Shown here one piece after another: positions 56,983 to 64,000 of a stretch of 64,000 nucleotides of DNA. This stretch comes from an uncultured Actinomycetes bacterium (GTDB lineage: Bacteria > Actinomycetota > Acidimicrobiia > Acidimicrobiales > RAAP-2): the NCBI GenBank assembly GCA_903825035.1, contig CAIJYV010000034.1, positions 1-64,000 of the forward strand, given 5' to 3'. The notes below the pieces were generated by a model. That model saw only the letters and a program-made list of their open reading frames with translations, searched no databases and was not told where the DNA came from. Both the position numbers and the translations under genes were made by a program. Each line of letters opens with the position of its first letter. Within the stretch, counting starts at the first letter, position 1.

Positions 56983-58431
56983 TTATTTGTTGCTTTCAGC
57001 GTCTCGAATAACGCCTTTGAGCATCCCTGGGAACACGAAGAGGTGGAAGGGTAAAACGCTGTACCAATAGGCGCGACCGAGTAGCCCTCGAGGTTTAAAG
57101 CGTGCACGCTGGACCACATGAGTGAAAGTGCCGTCACTGGTAATCTCCCACTCGAGCCACGCTTCGCCGGGTAGGCGCATTTCAGCGTGAAGTTCGATTC
57201 GCCGAGAAGGATCCGCTTCAGTAACGCGCCAAAAATCTACGAAATCGCCGACCTTTATGGAATAAGGGTCTCGACGTCCTCGTCGCAGCCCCGGGCCACC
57301 CCAGACCCGGTCGAGGGCTCCGCGGATGTACCAGAGCCAGCCGCCCGAGTACCAGCCCTTGGCTCCGCCAATGCCAGAGATGGTGTTGTAAATTTCACTT
57401 GGGCTGGCACTTGTCGACCGTTCGCGTTTGTCAACAAGTACCGTGCCTCCAGCCCAGCGAGGATCAGTCGTGTAGGGGCGAAAAACTTGAAGGTCAGCAT
57501 CGGTAAATGACGTTGGCACATTGTTGGCCTGCGAGCGGCCCAAGGCTAAGTGAATTGCGTCTCTCAAAGTACGCATGGGTGGGCCAAAAGCCTTAATGGC
57601 TTTATCATCGTGGACAATTACTTCATTGACGAGCGATTCAATCAACGGGCGCGCTAGCGACGCTGGAACCGGAGTCACAATTCCCACCCAATGACTCGAG
57701 AGTCTCGGAGTCAAGACCGGAACAGGAATCAGTCGGCGCTTGGTGAGTCCAGCCTCTTCGGCGTATAACGCCATCAACTCGGCGTAACTCACCACATCCG
57801 GTCCCCCAATTTCGTAGACACCAGCCTCGAGCTTGTCGGCCGTTATGGCTTGCACCATGTAGTGCAATACATCGGAGATGGCGATTGGTTGCGACCTCGT
57901 TTTTACCCACTTGGGCGTGACCATAACGGGCAGGACCTCAACGAGGTAGCGGAGCATTTCAAAACTTGCTGAGCCCGAACCGATTATTACTGCGGCCCGT
58001 AACTCAACTACCGGTATCGGGCCGGCGGCGAGTACTGCTCCAACATCGTGTCGGCTCCGCAAGTGAACTGAAAGGGCGGACTTATCGTCGCCCATACCGC
58101 CTAGGTACACGATTCGCTTTACCCCCGCCGCTTCACAAGCCAGGCGGAAATGTTCAGCGTCGGTGCTCTCTTGTGCAGCCCAGTCGGGTCCATCTCCAAT
58201 ACCGTGCACCAAGTAGACCGCCACGTCGATTCCCTTGAGGGCCACGTCAAGCGGTCCTCGTAAATCGCCAGAAACGATTTCAACCGAATCGTGCCACGGC
58301 GCAATCGCGATCTTGGCCGGAGTCCGAACTAAACAGCGCACCTCAACATTGCGAGCGATGAGCTCTGGAACCAACCGCCCGCCAACGTATCCACTGGCAC
58401 CAGTCATCAGGACTTGAAGTTTTTTGCTCAC
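56983..58431 (-). CDS. NAD(P)-binding SDR-like protein with C-terminal DUF2867 domain
   Basis: 482 residues. The N-terminal half is an atypical short-chain dehydrogenase/NmrA-like Rossmann domain: MTGASGYVGGRLVPEL, GDLRGP, KRIVYLGGMGDDK. The C-terminal ~165 residues fit DUF2867 (WYSGGWLWYIRGALDRVWGGPG, VGDFVDFWRV, and ARFKPRGLLGRAYWYSVLPFHLFVFPGM at the end), an SRPBCC-like fold often fused to such reductases. Start GTG 58431. It is the third gene of the unit SRPBCC-SDR-DUF2867, 9 nt after the SDR gene. Substrate unknown; a lipid or quinone is likely from context. Confidence 0.85.
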   Translation of the reverse strand: MSKKLQVLMTGASGYVGGRLVPELIARNVEVRCLVRTPAKIAIAPWHDSVEIVSGDLRGPLDVALKGIDVAVYLVHGIGDGPDWAAQESTDAEHFRLACEAAGVKRIVYLGGMGDDKSALSVHLRSRHDVGAVLAAGPIPVVELRAAVIIGSGSASFEMLRYLVEVLPVMVTPKWVKTRSQPIAISDVLHYMVQAITADKLEAGVYEIGGPDVVSYAELMALYAEEAGLTKRRLIPVPVLTPRLSSHWVGIVTPVPASLARPLIESLVNEVIVHDDKAIKAFGPPMRTLRDAIHLALGRSQANNVPTSFTDADLQVFRPYTTDPRWAGGTVLVDKRERSTSASPSEIYNTISGIGGAKGWYSGGWLWYIRGALDRVWGGPGLRRGRRDPYSIKVGDFVDFWRVTEADPSRRIELHAEMRLPGEAWLEWEITSDGTFTHVVQRARFKPRGLLGRAYWYSVLPFHLFVFPGMLKGVIRDAESNK

Positions 58432-58440
58432 CCGTGAATC

Positions 58441-59406
58441 CTACGAATACTGTGAGCAGGAATCGATGCACCATTCCACTAACTGCTGGCGATTTCCAGC
58501 GGTATCGCTCAGACGGCTCGATTTAGTTTTATAAAAGGAGCGACTGCGACGGTCAAACCAGAATTGACCGGACGCGACCTCTGATTCGGGTGCGGTCGCG
58601 AGCCACAGTGCGGTATCAACCCCTTGAGCCAGGGTTCGAAGCCAGGGTCTCATAATGAACCCAAACACGGGCAGGCTCTGGCGAAGTCCCGGGGTATCGA
58701 CCCAACCAGGGTGAAGGACGCTCATAGAGATTCCTCGCTTGGCCCAGATCGGTGAAATCTCAGCGACCAAGCTCAGTTGAGCACGCTTGATTTTGGCGTA
58801 GGCGGCGACGCCTCGGTAGTTCGCGCCCGGGTTCGCTAGCCACCCAAGGTCGAGCGGTTCGCTATACATGCCGCCCGAGGCCATCCACAGGACTCGTCCC
58901 CGTGCAACTTCGAGCTGCTTCGTCAGCAAACTCGTCATCAGATAAGGGCCAACGAGTTGGGCTGCGGTGGTCATCTCAATGCCATCGTGGTTCACCGAAT
59001 AGGTCGGCGTGATTGCGCCCGCGTTGTGAACGATTAGGCGAATGGATTTCACCGAGGCAATCTCGGCCACAAAGCGGGTGATGCTCGCGAAATCGCTGGT
59101 GTCAACTTCATGAATCTTCCAGGTTCCAGATGGGTACTTGGTATTCCACGAGGCGACGGCCGCTTCAGCTTTGGTGCGATTGCGTACCAGGAGACGAACA
59201 TCAGCACCATTCGCCACAAGTTGTTCGGCGAGAAAAAGTCCAATCCCTGAACTAGCTCCGGTCACGATAGCGATTTGGTTTTTCATTGAATCAAAATCGA
59301 GTGGCGTCCAGCGAGCCAGACGCTTACGAATCACAAAGCCGATTTTCGAGAAGCTGCCGACGACGCTCTTTTCGAGTGTCTCGTCGACAAGGGAAGCGAA
59401 GCCCAT
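58441..59406 (-). CDS. Short-chain dehydrogenase/reductase (DHRS12-like)
   Basis: 321-residue classical SDR preceded by a ~40-residue N-terminal segment that may bind membrane. Cofactor motif TGASSGIGLFLAEQL (about 50-64), structural motif HNAGA, catalytic Ser near WMASGGMYSEPL and YxxxK in YAKIKRAQL. The overall arrangement resembles the DHRS12 group. Its ATG shares a base with the stop of the SRPBCC gene (TAATG). It belongs to the lipid cluster around the cyclopropane-fatty-acid-synthase-like gene; substrate not known. Confidence 0.87.
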   Translation of the reverse strand: MGFASLVDETLEKSVVGSFSKIGFVIRKRLARWTPLDFDSMKNQIAIVTGASSGIGLFLAEQLVANGADVRLLVRNRTKAEAAVASWNTKYPSGTWKIHEVDTSDFASITRFVAEIASVKSIRLIVHNAGAITPTYSVNHDGIEMTTAAQLVGPYLMTSLLTKQLEVARGRVLWMASGGMYSEPLDLGWLANPGANYRGVAAYAKIKRAQLSLVAEISPIWAKRGISMSVLHPGWVDTPGLRQSLPVFGFIMRPWLRTLAQGVDTALWLATAPESEVASGQFWFDRRSRSFYKTKSSRLSDTAGNRQQLVEWCIDSCSQYS

Positions 59407-59846
59407 TACTTCACATCGGCGTCGAGATACCGCTTGAGTGAATCTCGTGCTCGGTCACCAATTTTTTTGAAACTCAGGGCGAGCAGTGGCGTCGCCAAGA
59501 TTGCGATGCCCTTGAACCGCAGGGTCGCGTCATAGGTCACCTCACATCCAGTAGCGGTAGGTGCGAAACTGAGGCGGTCGAGCGACTCTAATCGTGGCGT
59601 CAGCGCCTGAAGGGTGACTAATCGGTTTGGCTCGAATTCAGTGATTACGTACTTAAGGTCCATGGTCTTGCGAGCTGCGGGGACGGTGAGCAAGAAAGCC
59701 GATCCCAGACCAACCTCTCCTTCGCTCACGCTCTTCGCCTTAATGACTCCTGGATCCCAGTCTTCGGCGTTCGTAAATTCGGCCATTCGAGCGAAGACTT
59801 CGTCGAGCGGTTGACGAGAAACAAGGGTGACAACATAACGAGGCAT
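59406..59846 (-). CDS. SRPBCC-family (START-like) lipid-binding domain protein
   Basis: 146-residue protein from ATG 59846, chosen because AGGAG lies four nt upstream; the track's 63 further residues run through the promoter region of the divergent gene. The sequence fits a polyketide-cyclase/START-like helix-grip fold: VSRQPLDEVFARMAEF, AEDWDPGVIKA, then alternating beta strands and a C-terminal helix (KKIGDRARDSLKRYL). It likely holds a hydrophobic ligand. It heads the SRPBCC-SDR-DUF2867 unit and is divergent from the FAD oxidoreductase gene. Confidence 0.8.
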   Translation of the reverse strand: MPRYVVTLVSRQPLDEVFARMAEFTNAEDWDPGVIKAKSVSEGEVGLGSAFLLTVPAARKTMDLKYVITEFEPNRLVTLQALTPRLESLDRLSFAPTATGCEVTYDATLRFKGIAILATPLLALSFKKIGDRARDSLKRYLDADVK

Positions 59847-59879
59847 TGGGCTCCTAAAGGGAAATTTCGTTGATGCCTG

Positions 59880-59885
59880 TAGCCT
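59880..59885 (+). promoter_or_regulatory. -10 box of the leaderless promoter for the lipid operon
   Basis: TAGCCT lies 6 nt before ATG 59892, with AGGGCT between. The 45-nt divergent spacer must also hold the promoter of the SRPBCC gene, which does have a Shine-Dalgarno. Confidence 0.45.
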
Positions 59886-59891
59886 AGGGCT

Positions 59892-61172
59892 ATGTCTTCT
59901 GGGGTCAAACGAGAGCGAATCGCCATTGTGGGCTCGGGAGTTTCTGGTCTGGTCGCGGCCTACTTGCTGGACCCTCACCACGACATAACCGTCTTCGAGG
60001 CCAACTCCTACGTGGGGGGTCACGTCGACACTCACGAGGTGCGGCTCGCTGACCAGACCGTGTACGTTGACACTGGCTTCATTGTTTATAACGACCGCAA
60101 TTACCCCTACTTCAGCGCCCTGCTCGAAGAATTAGGAGTCGCCACTCAAGACAGCGAGATGACCTTTAGCGTGGTTGACCGGCGCACGGGAAGCGAATAC
60201 GCCGGGACCAATCTGAATGCGCTCTTTGCCACCCGGAAAAATCTCATTCGCTTGAGCTTCTGGAAAATGCTCATTGATATCGTGCGATTTAATCGTGCTG
60301 CGAAAAAACTCGTAGCCCGAGAAGATCTATCGCTTTCAGTTGGTGAATTCGTAAAGAGGAAGCGATTTGGCGCGGCCTTTATCAATGACTATCTGATTCC
60401 AATGGGCTCGTCAATTTGGTCAGCGAATCCGCAGACCTTCGATGCCTTCCCCGCCGGACCCCTCGCCCAGTTCTTTCACAATCACGGCTTACTCTCGTTG
60501 GGCAACCGCCCACAGTGGCGAACGGTAACGGGCGGATCGAAGAACTACGTGCGAGCCATCACCTCAAGACTGAAGAACCCGGTTGTCTTGGGGACGCCTA
60601 TTGCTTCTATTACGCGCAACTCCAGCGGCGTCGAGCTCGCCTCACCCGCTTTTCAGACTCCGCAACAATTTGATCGAGTGTTACTAGCTACCCACGCCGA
60701 CACCTCGTTAGCCATGCTGAGCGACCCGAGCGAACTCGAGCGCGAAATTCTGGCCTGTTTTCCCTTCCAAGAGAATTTGGTGCAACTTCACACCGACTCT
60801 TCGATGTTGCCCGAGCGTGACCTAGCTCGGGCCAGTTGGAACTACCTCTCCTACGCCGATGATTCGTCGGTCGCGGTCTTGACTTATTACGCCAACAAAC
60901 TGCAGCGAATTGACTCTAAGGTCGACCTCTGCGTCACGCTCAACGCCAAGCAGCACGTTGATCCCAAGACCGTCATTGCCGAAAGGCATTACACCCACCC
61001 GGTCTATAACGAGAAGGCCTTTCGGGCTCAAACACGTCACGCGGAGATTGACGGGGTATCCAATACCCACTTCCTCGGTGCCTATTGGGGTTACGGCTTT
61101 CACGAAGATGGAGCGTCCAGTGCCTATCGAGTCGCCGAGAAATTGATTCCTAAGGACTCCCTCCTTGACTAA
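59892..61172 (+). CDS. FAD-dependent amine-oxidase-like oxidoreductase
   Basis: 426 residues with an N-terminal FAD-binding motif IAIVGSGVSGLVAAYLL, the following VFEANSYVGGHVDTH and VDTGFIVYNDRNYP, and a C-terminal FAD-contact segment FLGAYWGYGFHEDG. This matches the NAD/FAD-binding amine-oxidase-like protein that is regularly next to DUF1365 and cyclopropane fatty acid synthase genes in bacteria. Its partners here follow with overlaps of 8 nt and 4 nt, so the three are one operon. Members may act on unsaturated or methylated acyl chains; no substrate is proven from sequence. Confidence 0.86.
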   Translation: MSSGVKRERIAIVGSGVSGLVAAYLLDPHHDITVFEANSYVGGHVDTHEVRLADQTVYVDTGFIVYNDRNYPYFSALLEELGVATQDSEMTFSVVDRRTGSEYAGTNLNALFATRKNLIRLSFWKMLIDIVRFNRAAKKLVAREDLSLSVGEFVKRKRFGAAFINDYLIPMGSSIWSANPQTFDAFPAGPLAQFFHNHGLLSLGNRPQWRTVTGGSKNYVRAITSRLKNPVVLGTPIASITRNSSGVELASPAFQTPQQFDRVLLATHADTSLAMLSDPSELEREILACFPFQENLVQLHTDSSMLPERDLARASWNYLSYADDSSVAVLTYYANKLQRIDSKVDLCVTLNAKQHVDPKTVIAERHYTHPVYNEKAFRAQTRHAEIDGVSNTHFLGAYWGYGFHEDGASSAYRVAEKLIPKDSLLD

Positions 61173-61905
61173 ATCTGCACTGTACGTGGGTCAGGTGAGC
61201 CACGAACGCAGCGAAGGGCCTGCTCGGACATTCAAGAATCGGATCATGATGCCCATGATTTTTCTCGATGAGCTTGACTCGCTGAAGCTCAGACCTTTTT
61301 TCGGTACCCACGCCGGAACAGTGATGCACTGGCAACGAAAAGATTTCTTTGGCGGACAAGAATCGCTTGAGCGCGTAGTCAAGGAGTTGGTTTCTCGCGA
61401 GGCCGGATTTGAACCCGATGGCCCTGTCGCGCAGCTCGGGCATATTCGCACCTGGGGATGGCTCTTCAATCCAATAGTTCTCTACTACTGCTTCGACGAG
61501 TCGCTCAGTTCGCTCGTTGCAGTCGTAGCGTCGGTGAGTAATACTCCTTGGGGAGAAACCCATAATTACGTTATCGATACTCGTAACGGGGTTGCGGACC
61601 TTCCCCGACAGGTCAAGTCCATGCACGTCTCCCCCTTCTTGCCCATGGACTTTGACTACCGATTCCGCCTAAACGTGCCAGGGGAAAAGGCGACCTTTTC
61701 GGTTTCGGTACTTCGGGGAGAGAAACAAGCTTTTCGCGCCGGAATGACACTTCAGCGCAAACCCCTTAACCGCCGAACCTTGGCCTGGGCGTTACTCGCT
61801 TACCCCTTCCAAACCTTCCGCGTCTCGGAGGGAATTTACCGAGAGGCGTTGGTCTTGGCTTTTCGCAAGGCCAAGTTCTACACTCATCCGAGGAAGAAAT
61901 CATGA
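61165..61905 (+). CDS. DUF1365 family protein
   Basis: 246 residues matching DUF1365: YVGQVSHERSEGPARTFKNRI at the start, the conserved FNPIVLYYCFD and NTPWGETHNYV in the middle and MDFDYRF later. The start is TTG 61165, inside the end of the FAD oxidoreductase gene, with AAGGA nine nt upstream. Members regularly accompany cyclopropane fatty acid synthases; biochemical role not established, probably in acyl-chain modification. Confidence 0.88.
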   Translation: MTKSALYVGQVSHERSEGPARTFKNRIMMPMIFLDELDSLKLRPFFGTHAGTVMHWQRKDFFGGQESLERVVKELVSREAGFEPDGPVAQLGHIRTWGWLFNPIVLYYCFDESLSSLVAVVASVSNTPWGETHNYVIDTRNGVADLPRQVKSMHVSPFLPMDFDYRFRLNVPGEKATFSVSVLRGEKQAFRAGMTLQRKPLNRRTLAWALLAYPFQTFRVSEGIYREALVLAFRKAKFYTHPRKKS

Positions 61906-63149
61906 CCTCATCTGTTCGAACCGTAAATCTGCCCCAGCCCCGTCCCACCGCGAAGGTGGCGCGAGGAGTACTCCTTCGACTCGCGCACAATCTGCATGGC
62001 GGGCAACTCGTTATTACTGAGGGTGGTCGCCAACTAACCCTTGGCGATTCGAAGGGTCCGCTCCATGCCACCATCGAGGTTCACTCCAATGACTTCTGGT
62101 CACGGCTGCTCTGGCGAGGTGGCGTCGGTCTCGCGGAGGGCTACATCGCCGGTGACTGGACCAGCCCTGACACGGTGGCGGTACTTCGCCTGCTCGCGGT
62201 CAACCTCAACAAATTGAACGCCTTCGCCAACCGGACCTTGTGGCTCAAAAAGCTCTGGCGAGTTGGGCGAAATAGTGATGCGTCAGACACTCGTCGTCGC
62301 GATCGCAAGAACATTTCGGCGCACTACGACCTCGGCAACGACTTCTTCCAGCTCTTCTTGGATCCCACGCTCGCCTACTCCAGCGGCTACTTCTTCAATG
62401 ATCAGGCCAGTCTCGAAGAAGCCTCGACGGAGAAGTTTGACCGACTCTGTCGCAAACTTGGGCTGAACCAAGAATCAAAACTATTAGAGATTGGAACGGG
62501 CTGGGGTGGATTTGCCTTGCACGCGGCCCAGAAATACGGATGCTCAGTCACAACGACCACCATTTCGAGCGAGCAATTCGCCTTCGCCACCGAACGAATT
62601 AAGGCGGCTGGTCTCGAGCACTTGGTCACAGTTTTGCTCGAGGACTACCGAGACCTGCAGGGGCAATTTACTCATCTGGCCTCGATTGAGATGATTGAGG
62701 CCGTGGACTGGCGCCAGTACACCACTTTTTTTCAAAAACTTGAATCGTTAATTACCCCCGAAGGTCTCATTGCCCTTCAGGCCATTGTGATTAAGGACAG
62801 CGAATTTGAACGATACAAAACCCACCAGGACTTCATCCGTCGTTACATCTTCCCCGGTGGGTGCCTGCCCTCCACTCAGGCGATTCTCACCACCATCAGT
62901 TCGAAAACTTCGCTCCGTCTTACCCATCTCGAAGAATTTGGTCACTCGTACGCCCGAACCTTACGTGAGTGGCGACTCAACCTGGCTGCCCACCGTGACC
63001 GTGCACTCGCCCTGGGTTATGACGATCGTTTCTTGCGCATGTGGGACTTCTACTTCGAATACTGCGAAGCAGGTTTCTTAGAACGCCACATCTCCGTTGA
63101 GCAGATCGTCCTTGCTCGCGAAGAAGCCTCGGGCGTCCTGCGATACTAA
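61902..63149 (+). CDS. cfa: Cyclopropane-fatty-acyl-phospholipid synthase-like methyltransferase
   Basis: S-adenosylmethionine-dependent enzyme acting on unsaturated acyl chains of membrane phospholipids. 415 residues: an N-terminal lipid-binding domain with GVGLAEGYIAGDWTSPD, then KNISAHYDLGNDFFQLFLDP, the SAM motif LLEIGTGWGGFALHAA, and the conserved FIRRYIFPGGCLPS and YARTLREWR. It overlaps DUF1365 as ATGA. In this gene context the product may be a cyclopropane, a 10-methyl branched or a furan fatty acid; sequence alone does not decide. Confidence 0.9.
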   Translation: MTSSVRTVNLPQPRPTAKVARGVLLRLAHNLHGGQLVITEGGRQLTLGDSKGPLHATIEVHSNDFWSRLLWRGGVGLAEGYIAGDWTSPDTVAVLRLLAVNLNKLNAFANRTLWLKKLWRVGRNSDASDTRRRDRKNISAHYDLGNDFFQLFLDPTLAYSSGYFFNDQASLEEASTEKFDRLCRKLGLNQESKLLEIGTGWGGFALHAAQKYGCSVTTTTISSEQFAFATERIKAAGLEHLVTVLLEDYRDLQGQFTHLASIEMIEAVDWRQYTTFFQKLESLITPEGLIALQAIVIKDSEFERYKTHQDFIRRYIFPGGCLPSTQAILTTISSKTSLRLTHLEEFGHSYARTLREWRLNLAAHRDRALALGYDDRFLRMWDFYFEYCEAGFLERHISVEQIVLAREEASGVLRY

Positions 63150-63153
63150 AAGT

Positions 63154-63226
63154 GCCCCCGGCAGGAGTCGAACCCGCAACCTGACGGGTAGAAACCGTCT
63201 GCTCTATCCAGTTGAGCTACAAGGGC
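63154..63226 (-). tRNA. tRNA-Arg (anticodon TCT)
   Basis: Minus-strand cloverleaf: acceptor GCCCTTG/CGGGGGC (with two G-T pairs), D-arm GCTC...GAGC, anticodon stem GACGG/CCGTC with loop TTTCTAC (anticodon TCT), T-arm GCGGG-TTCGACT-CCTGC. 73 nt; CCA is not encoded, unlike the tRNA-Pro gene. A short T-run follows. It reads AGA codons. Confidence 0.95.
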
Positions 63227-63238
63227 TAGAAGGCGAAC

Positions 63239-64000
63239 CTACTCTTCGTAGGTTATGCCGTAGTTGGCTCTCGCAAACTGATCTTCAATAATGCGAATCT
63301 GATCCTGGGCCAAGGTGTTGGGCTTTTGTAGGTGCTCAATGGAATTAGCCATAGTTTGGCGCATTGCGTCAAAGCTCTCGGAAAAGGCCTTTTGCACGGT
63401 GGCCGCGGACTTAAGTGCCGTTTGCAGGTATCGCTTCTGCTCTTGGACTTGGCGCAACAGAGCATTCTTCTTCTCCGTGGCCTGCTCAATCAACTTGCTC
63501 GAACGTTCCGTGGCGTCCGCCATGATTTGCGAGGCCTTGGCTTTCGTTTGGTCCATGAGGTCTTTGGCCATTTCGTTAGCCTCGTCTCGAGTCGCTTGAA
63601 CCTCGCCCACGACCGCTTGGCGCATCGAATTAGCGTCCACTTGGGCTGAGCGAACTAGCTCCTCCGCTTCGAGGCGGGAGTTTTGTAGTAACTCCTCAGA
63701 CTCGCTCTTGGCGCGACCCATGGTCTCTTCGTAGATGACGGTTGCGGCGCTCAGTTGCGCCGAGGCCGTTGCTTGAGCGGTCGAAAGAATTTCTTCTACG
63801 TCGGCGCGCGCCGCGGCGACAGCCTCTTCGTATTGACGCTTGCCTTCATCCATCATGGACTTGGCCTCTTTGGTGGCCTGTGCCACAATCTTTTCCGATT
63901 CTCCTCGAGCACGGTCGAGAAAAGTTTGGGCCTCTCGTGTTTTATTCCGTACATCTTCTCGAGCGACGAGCAAGATACGAGTTGCCGATTCCGAGGCGAG
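63239..64000 (-). CDS. Coiled-coil DivIVA-like / stalk-like protein (5'-truncated by the window edge)
   Basis: The frame is open to base 64000, beyond the track start at 63973, so the N-terminus lies outside. The visible ~253 residues are almost entirely charged heptad-rich helix (SEKIVAQATKEAKSMMDEGK, ATERSSKLIEQATEKKNALL) with many Ala, Glu and Lys, ending in ANYGITYEE. The first visible part (SATRILLVAREDVRNKTREA) resembles the region after the DivIVA domain in actinobacterial DivIVA-like proteins. The missing N-terminus is needed to confirm; a myosin-like or ATP-synthase-b-like coiled coil is the alternative. Confidence 0.7.
   Translation of the reverse strand, partial: LASESATRILLVAREDVRNKTREAQTFLDRARGESEKIVAQATKEAKSMMDEGKRQYEEAVAAARADVEEILSTAQATASAQLSAATVIYEETMGRAKSESEELLQNSRLEAEELVRSAQVDANSMRQAVVGEVQATRDEANEMAKDLMDQTKAKASQIMADATERSSKLIEQATEKKNALLRQVQEQKRYLQTALKSAATVQKAFSESFDAMRQTMANSIEHLQKPNTLAQDQIRIIEDQFARANYGITYEE

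Overview
The window is about 55% GC and reads as a chromosomal segment of a high-GC Gram-positive bacterium (Actinomycetota, probably an Acidimicrobiia-like lineage). Pointers are the type II DAHP synthase, a mycothiol-dependent maleylpyruvate-isomerase-like protein, the actinobacterial GuaB1 branch of the IMPDH/GMPR family, the gene orders rimP-nusA-ylxR-infB and rpsB-tsf-pyrH-frr-cdsA-dxr-rseP-ispG-proS, a partial DivIVA-like coiled-coil protein, and many start codons 6-7 nt after a -10 box (leaderless mRNAs). The taxonomic call is an inference from gene content. I see no rRNA, CRISPR array, insertion sequence or prophage.

Layout. 1-9.2 kb: the 3'-truncated ftsK, a plus-strand siderophore-interacting-like flavoprotein, RNase J, dapA, dapB and a very large YfhO-like membrane protein coupled to dapB. 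9.2-19.1 kb: a minus-strand translation and RNA-processing operon (rimP, nusA, ylxR, infB, rbfA, truB, ribF, rpsO, pnp), with an attenuator-like hairpin before rimP and an intrinsic terminator after pnp. 19.2-28.5 kb: rpsB, tsf, pyrH, frr, cdsA, dxr, rseP, ispG, proS, coupling translation, ribosome recycling, phospholipid precursors and the MEP isoprenoid pathway. 28.6-37.8 kb: xerC, an orphan winged-helix regulator, rsfS, a possible tiny membrane protein, nadD, type II DAHP synthase, a histidine phosphatase, proB, obgE, a class III aminotransferase, HU and a strong bidirectional terminator. 37.8-50.7 kb: a long minus-strand array in transcription order: MDMPI-like protein, tig, clpP, clpX, folC, ndk, mreB, mreC, mreD, mrdA, rng, rplU, rpmA (protein quality control, rod-shape wall synthesis, RNA decay, ribosome).

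50.7-56.7 kb: tRNA-Pro(TGG), a bifunctional proline oxidase PutA with a perfect palindrome over its promoter, convergent guaB1, and a lower-GC accessory pocket holding an HTH protein preceded by a 35-residue signal-peptide-like ORF whose stop codon overlaps the HTH gene's TTG start. 57-63.2 kb: a divergent lipid-modification cluster (SRPBCC, SDR and DUF2867 genes to the left; FAD amine-oxidase-like, DUF1365 and cyclopropane-fatty-acid-synthase-like genes to the right), then tRNA-Arg(TCT) and the truncated coiled-coil protein at the right edge.

Most of the window is conserved housekeeping DNA. The points that most deserve follow-up are the peptide/HTH pair, a ylxR gene whose only sensible start is ATA behind a strong Shine-Dalgarno, the putA palindrome, structured leaders of rimP, rng and rpsB, and the lipid cluster with its unassigned product.
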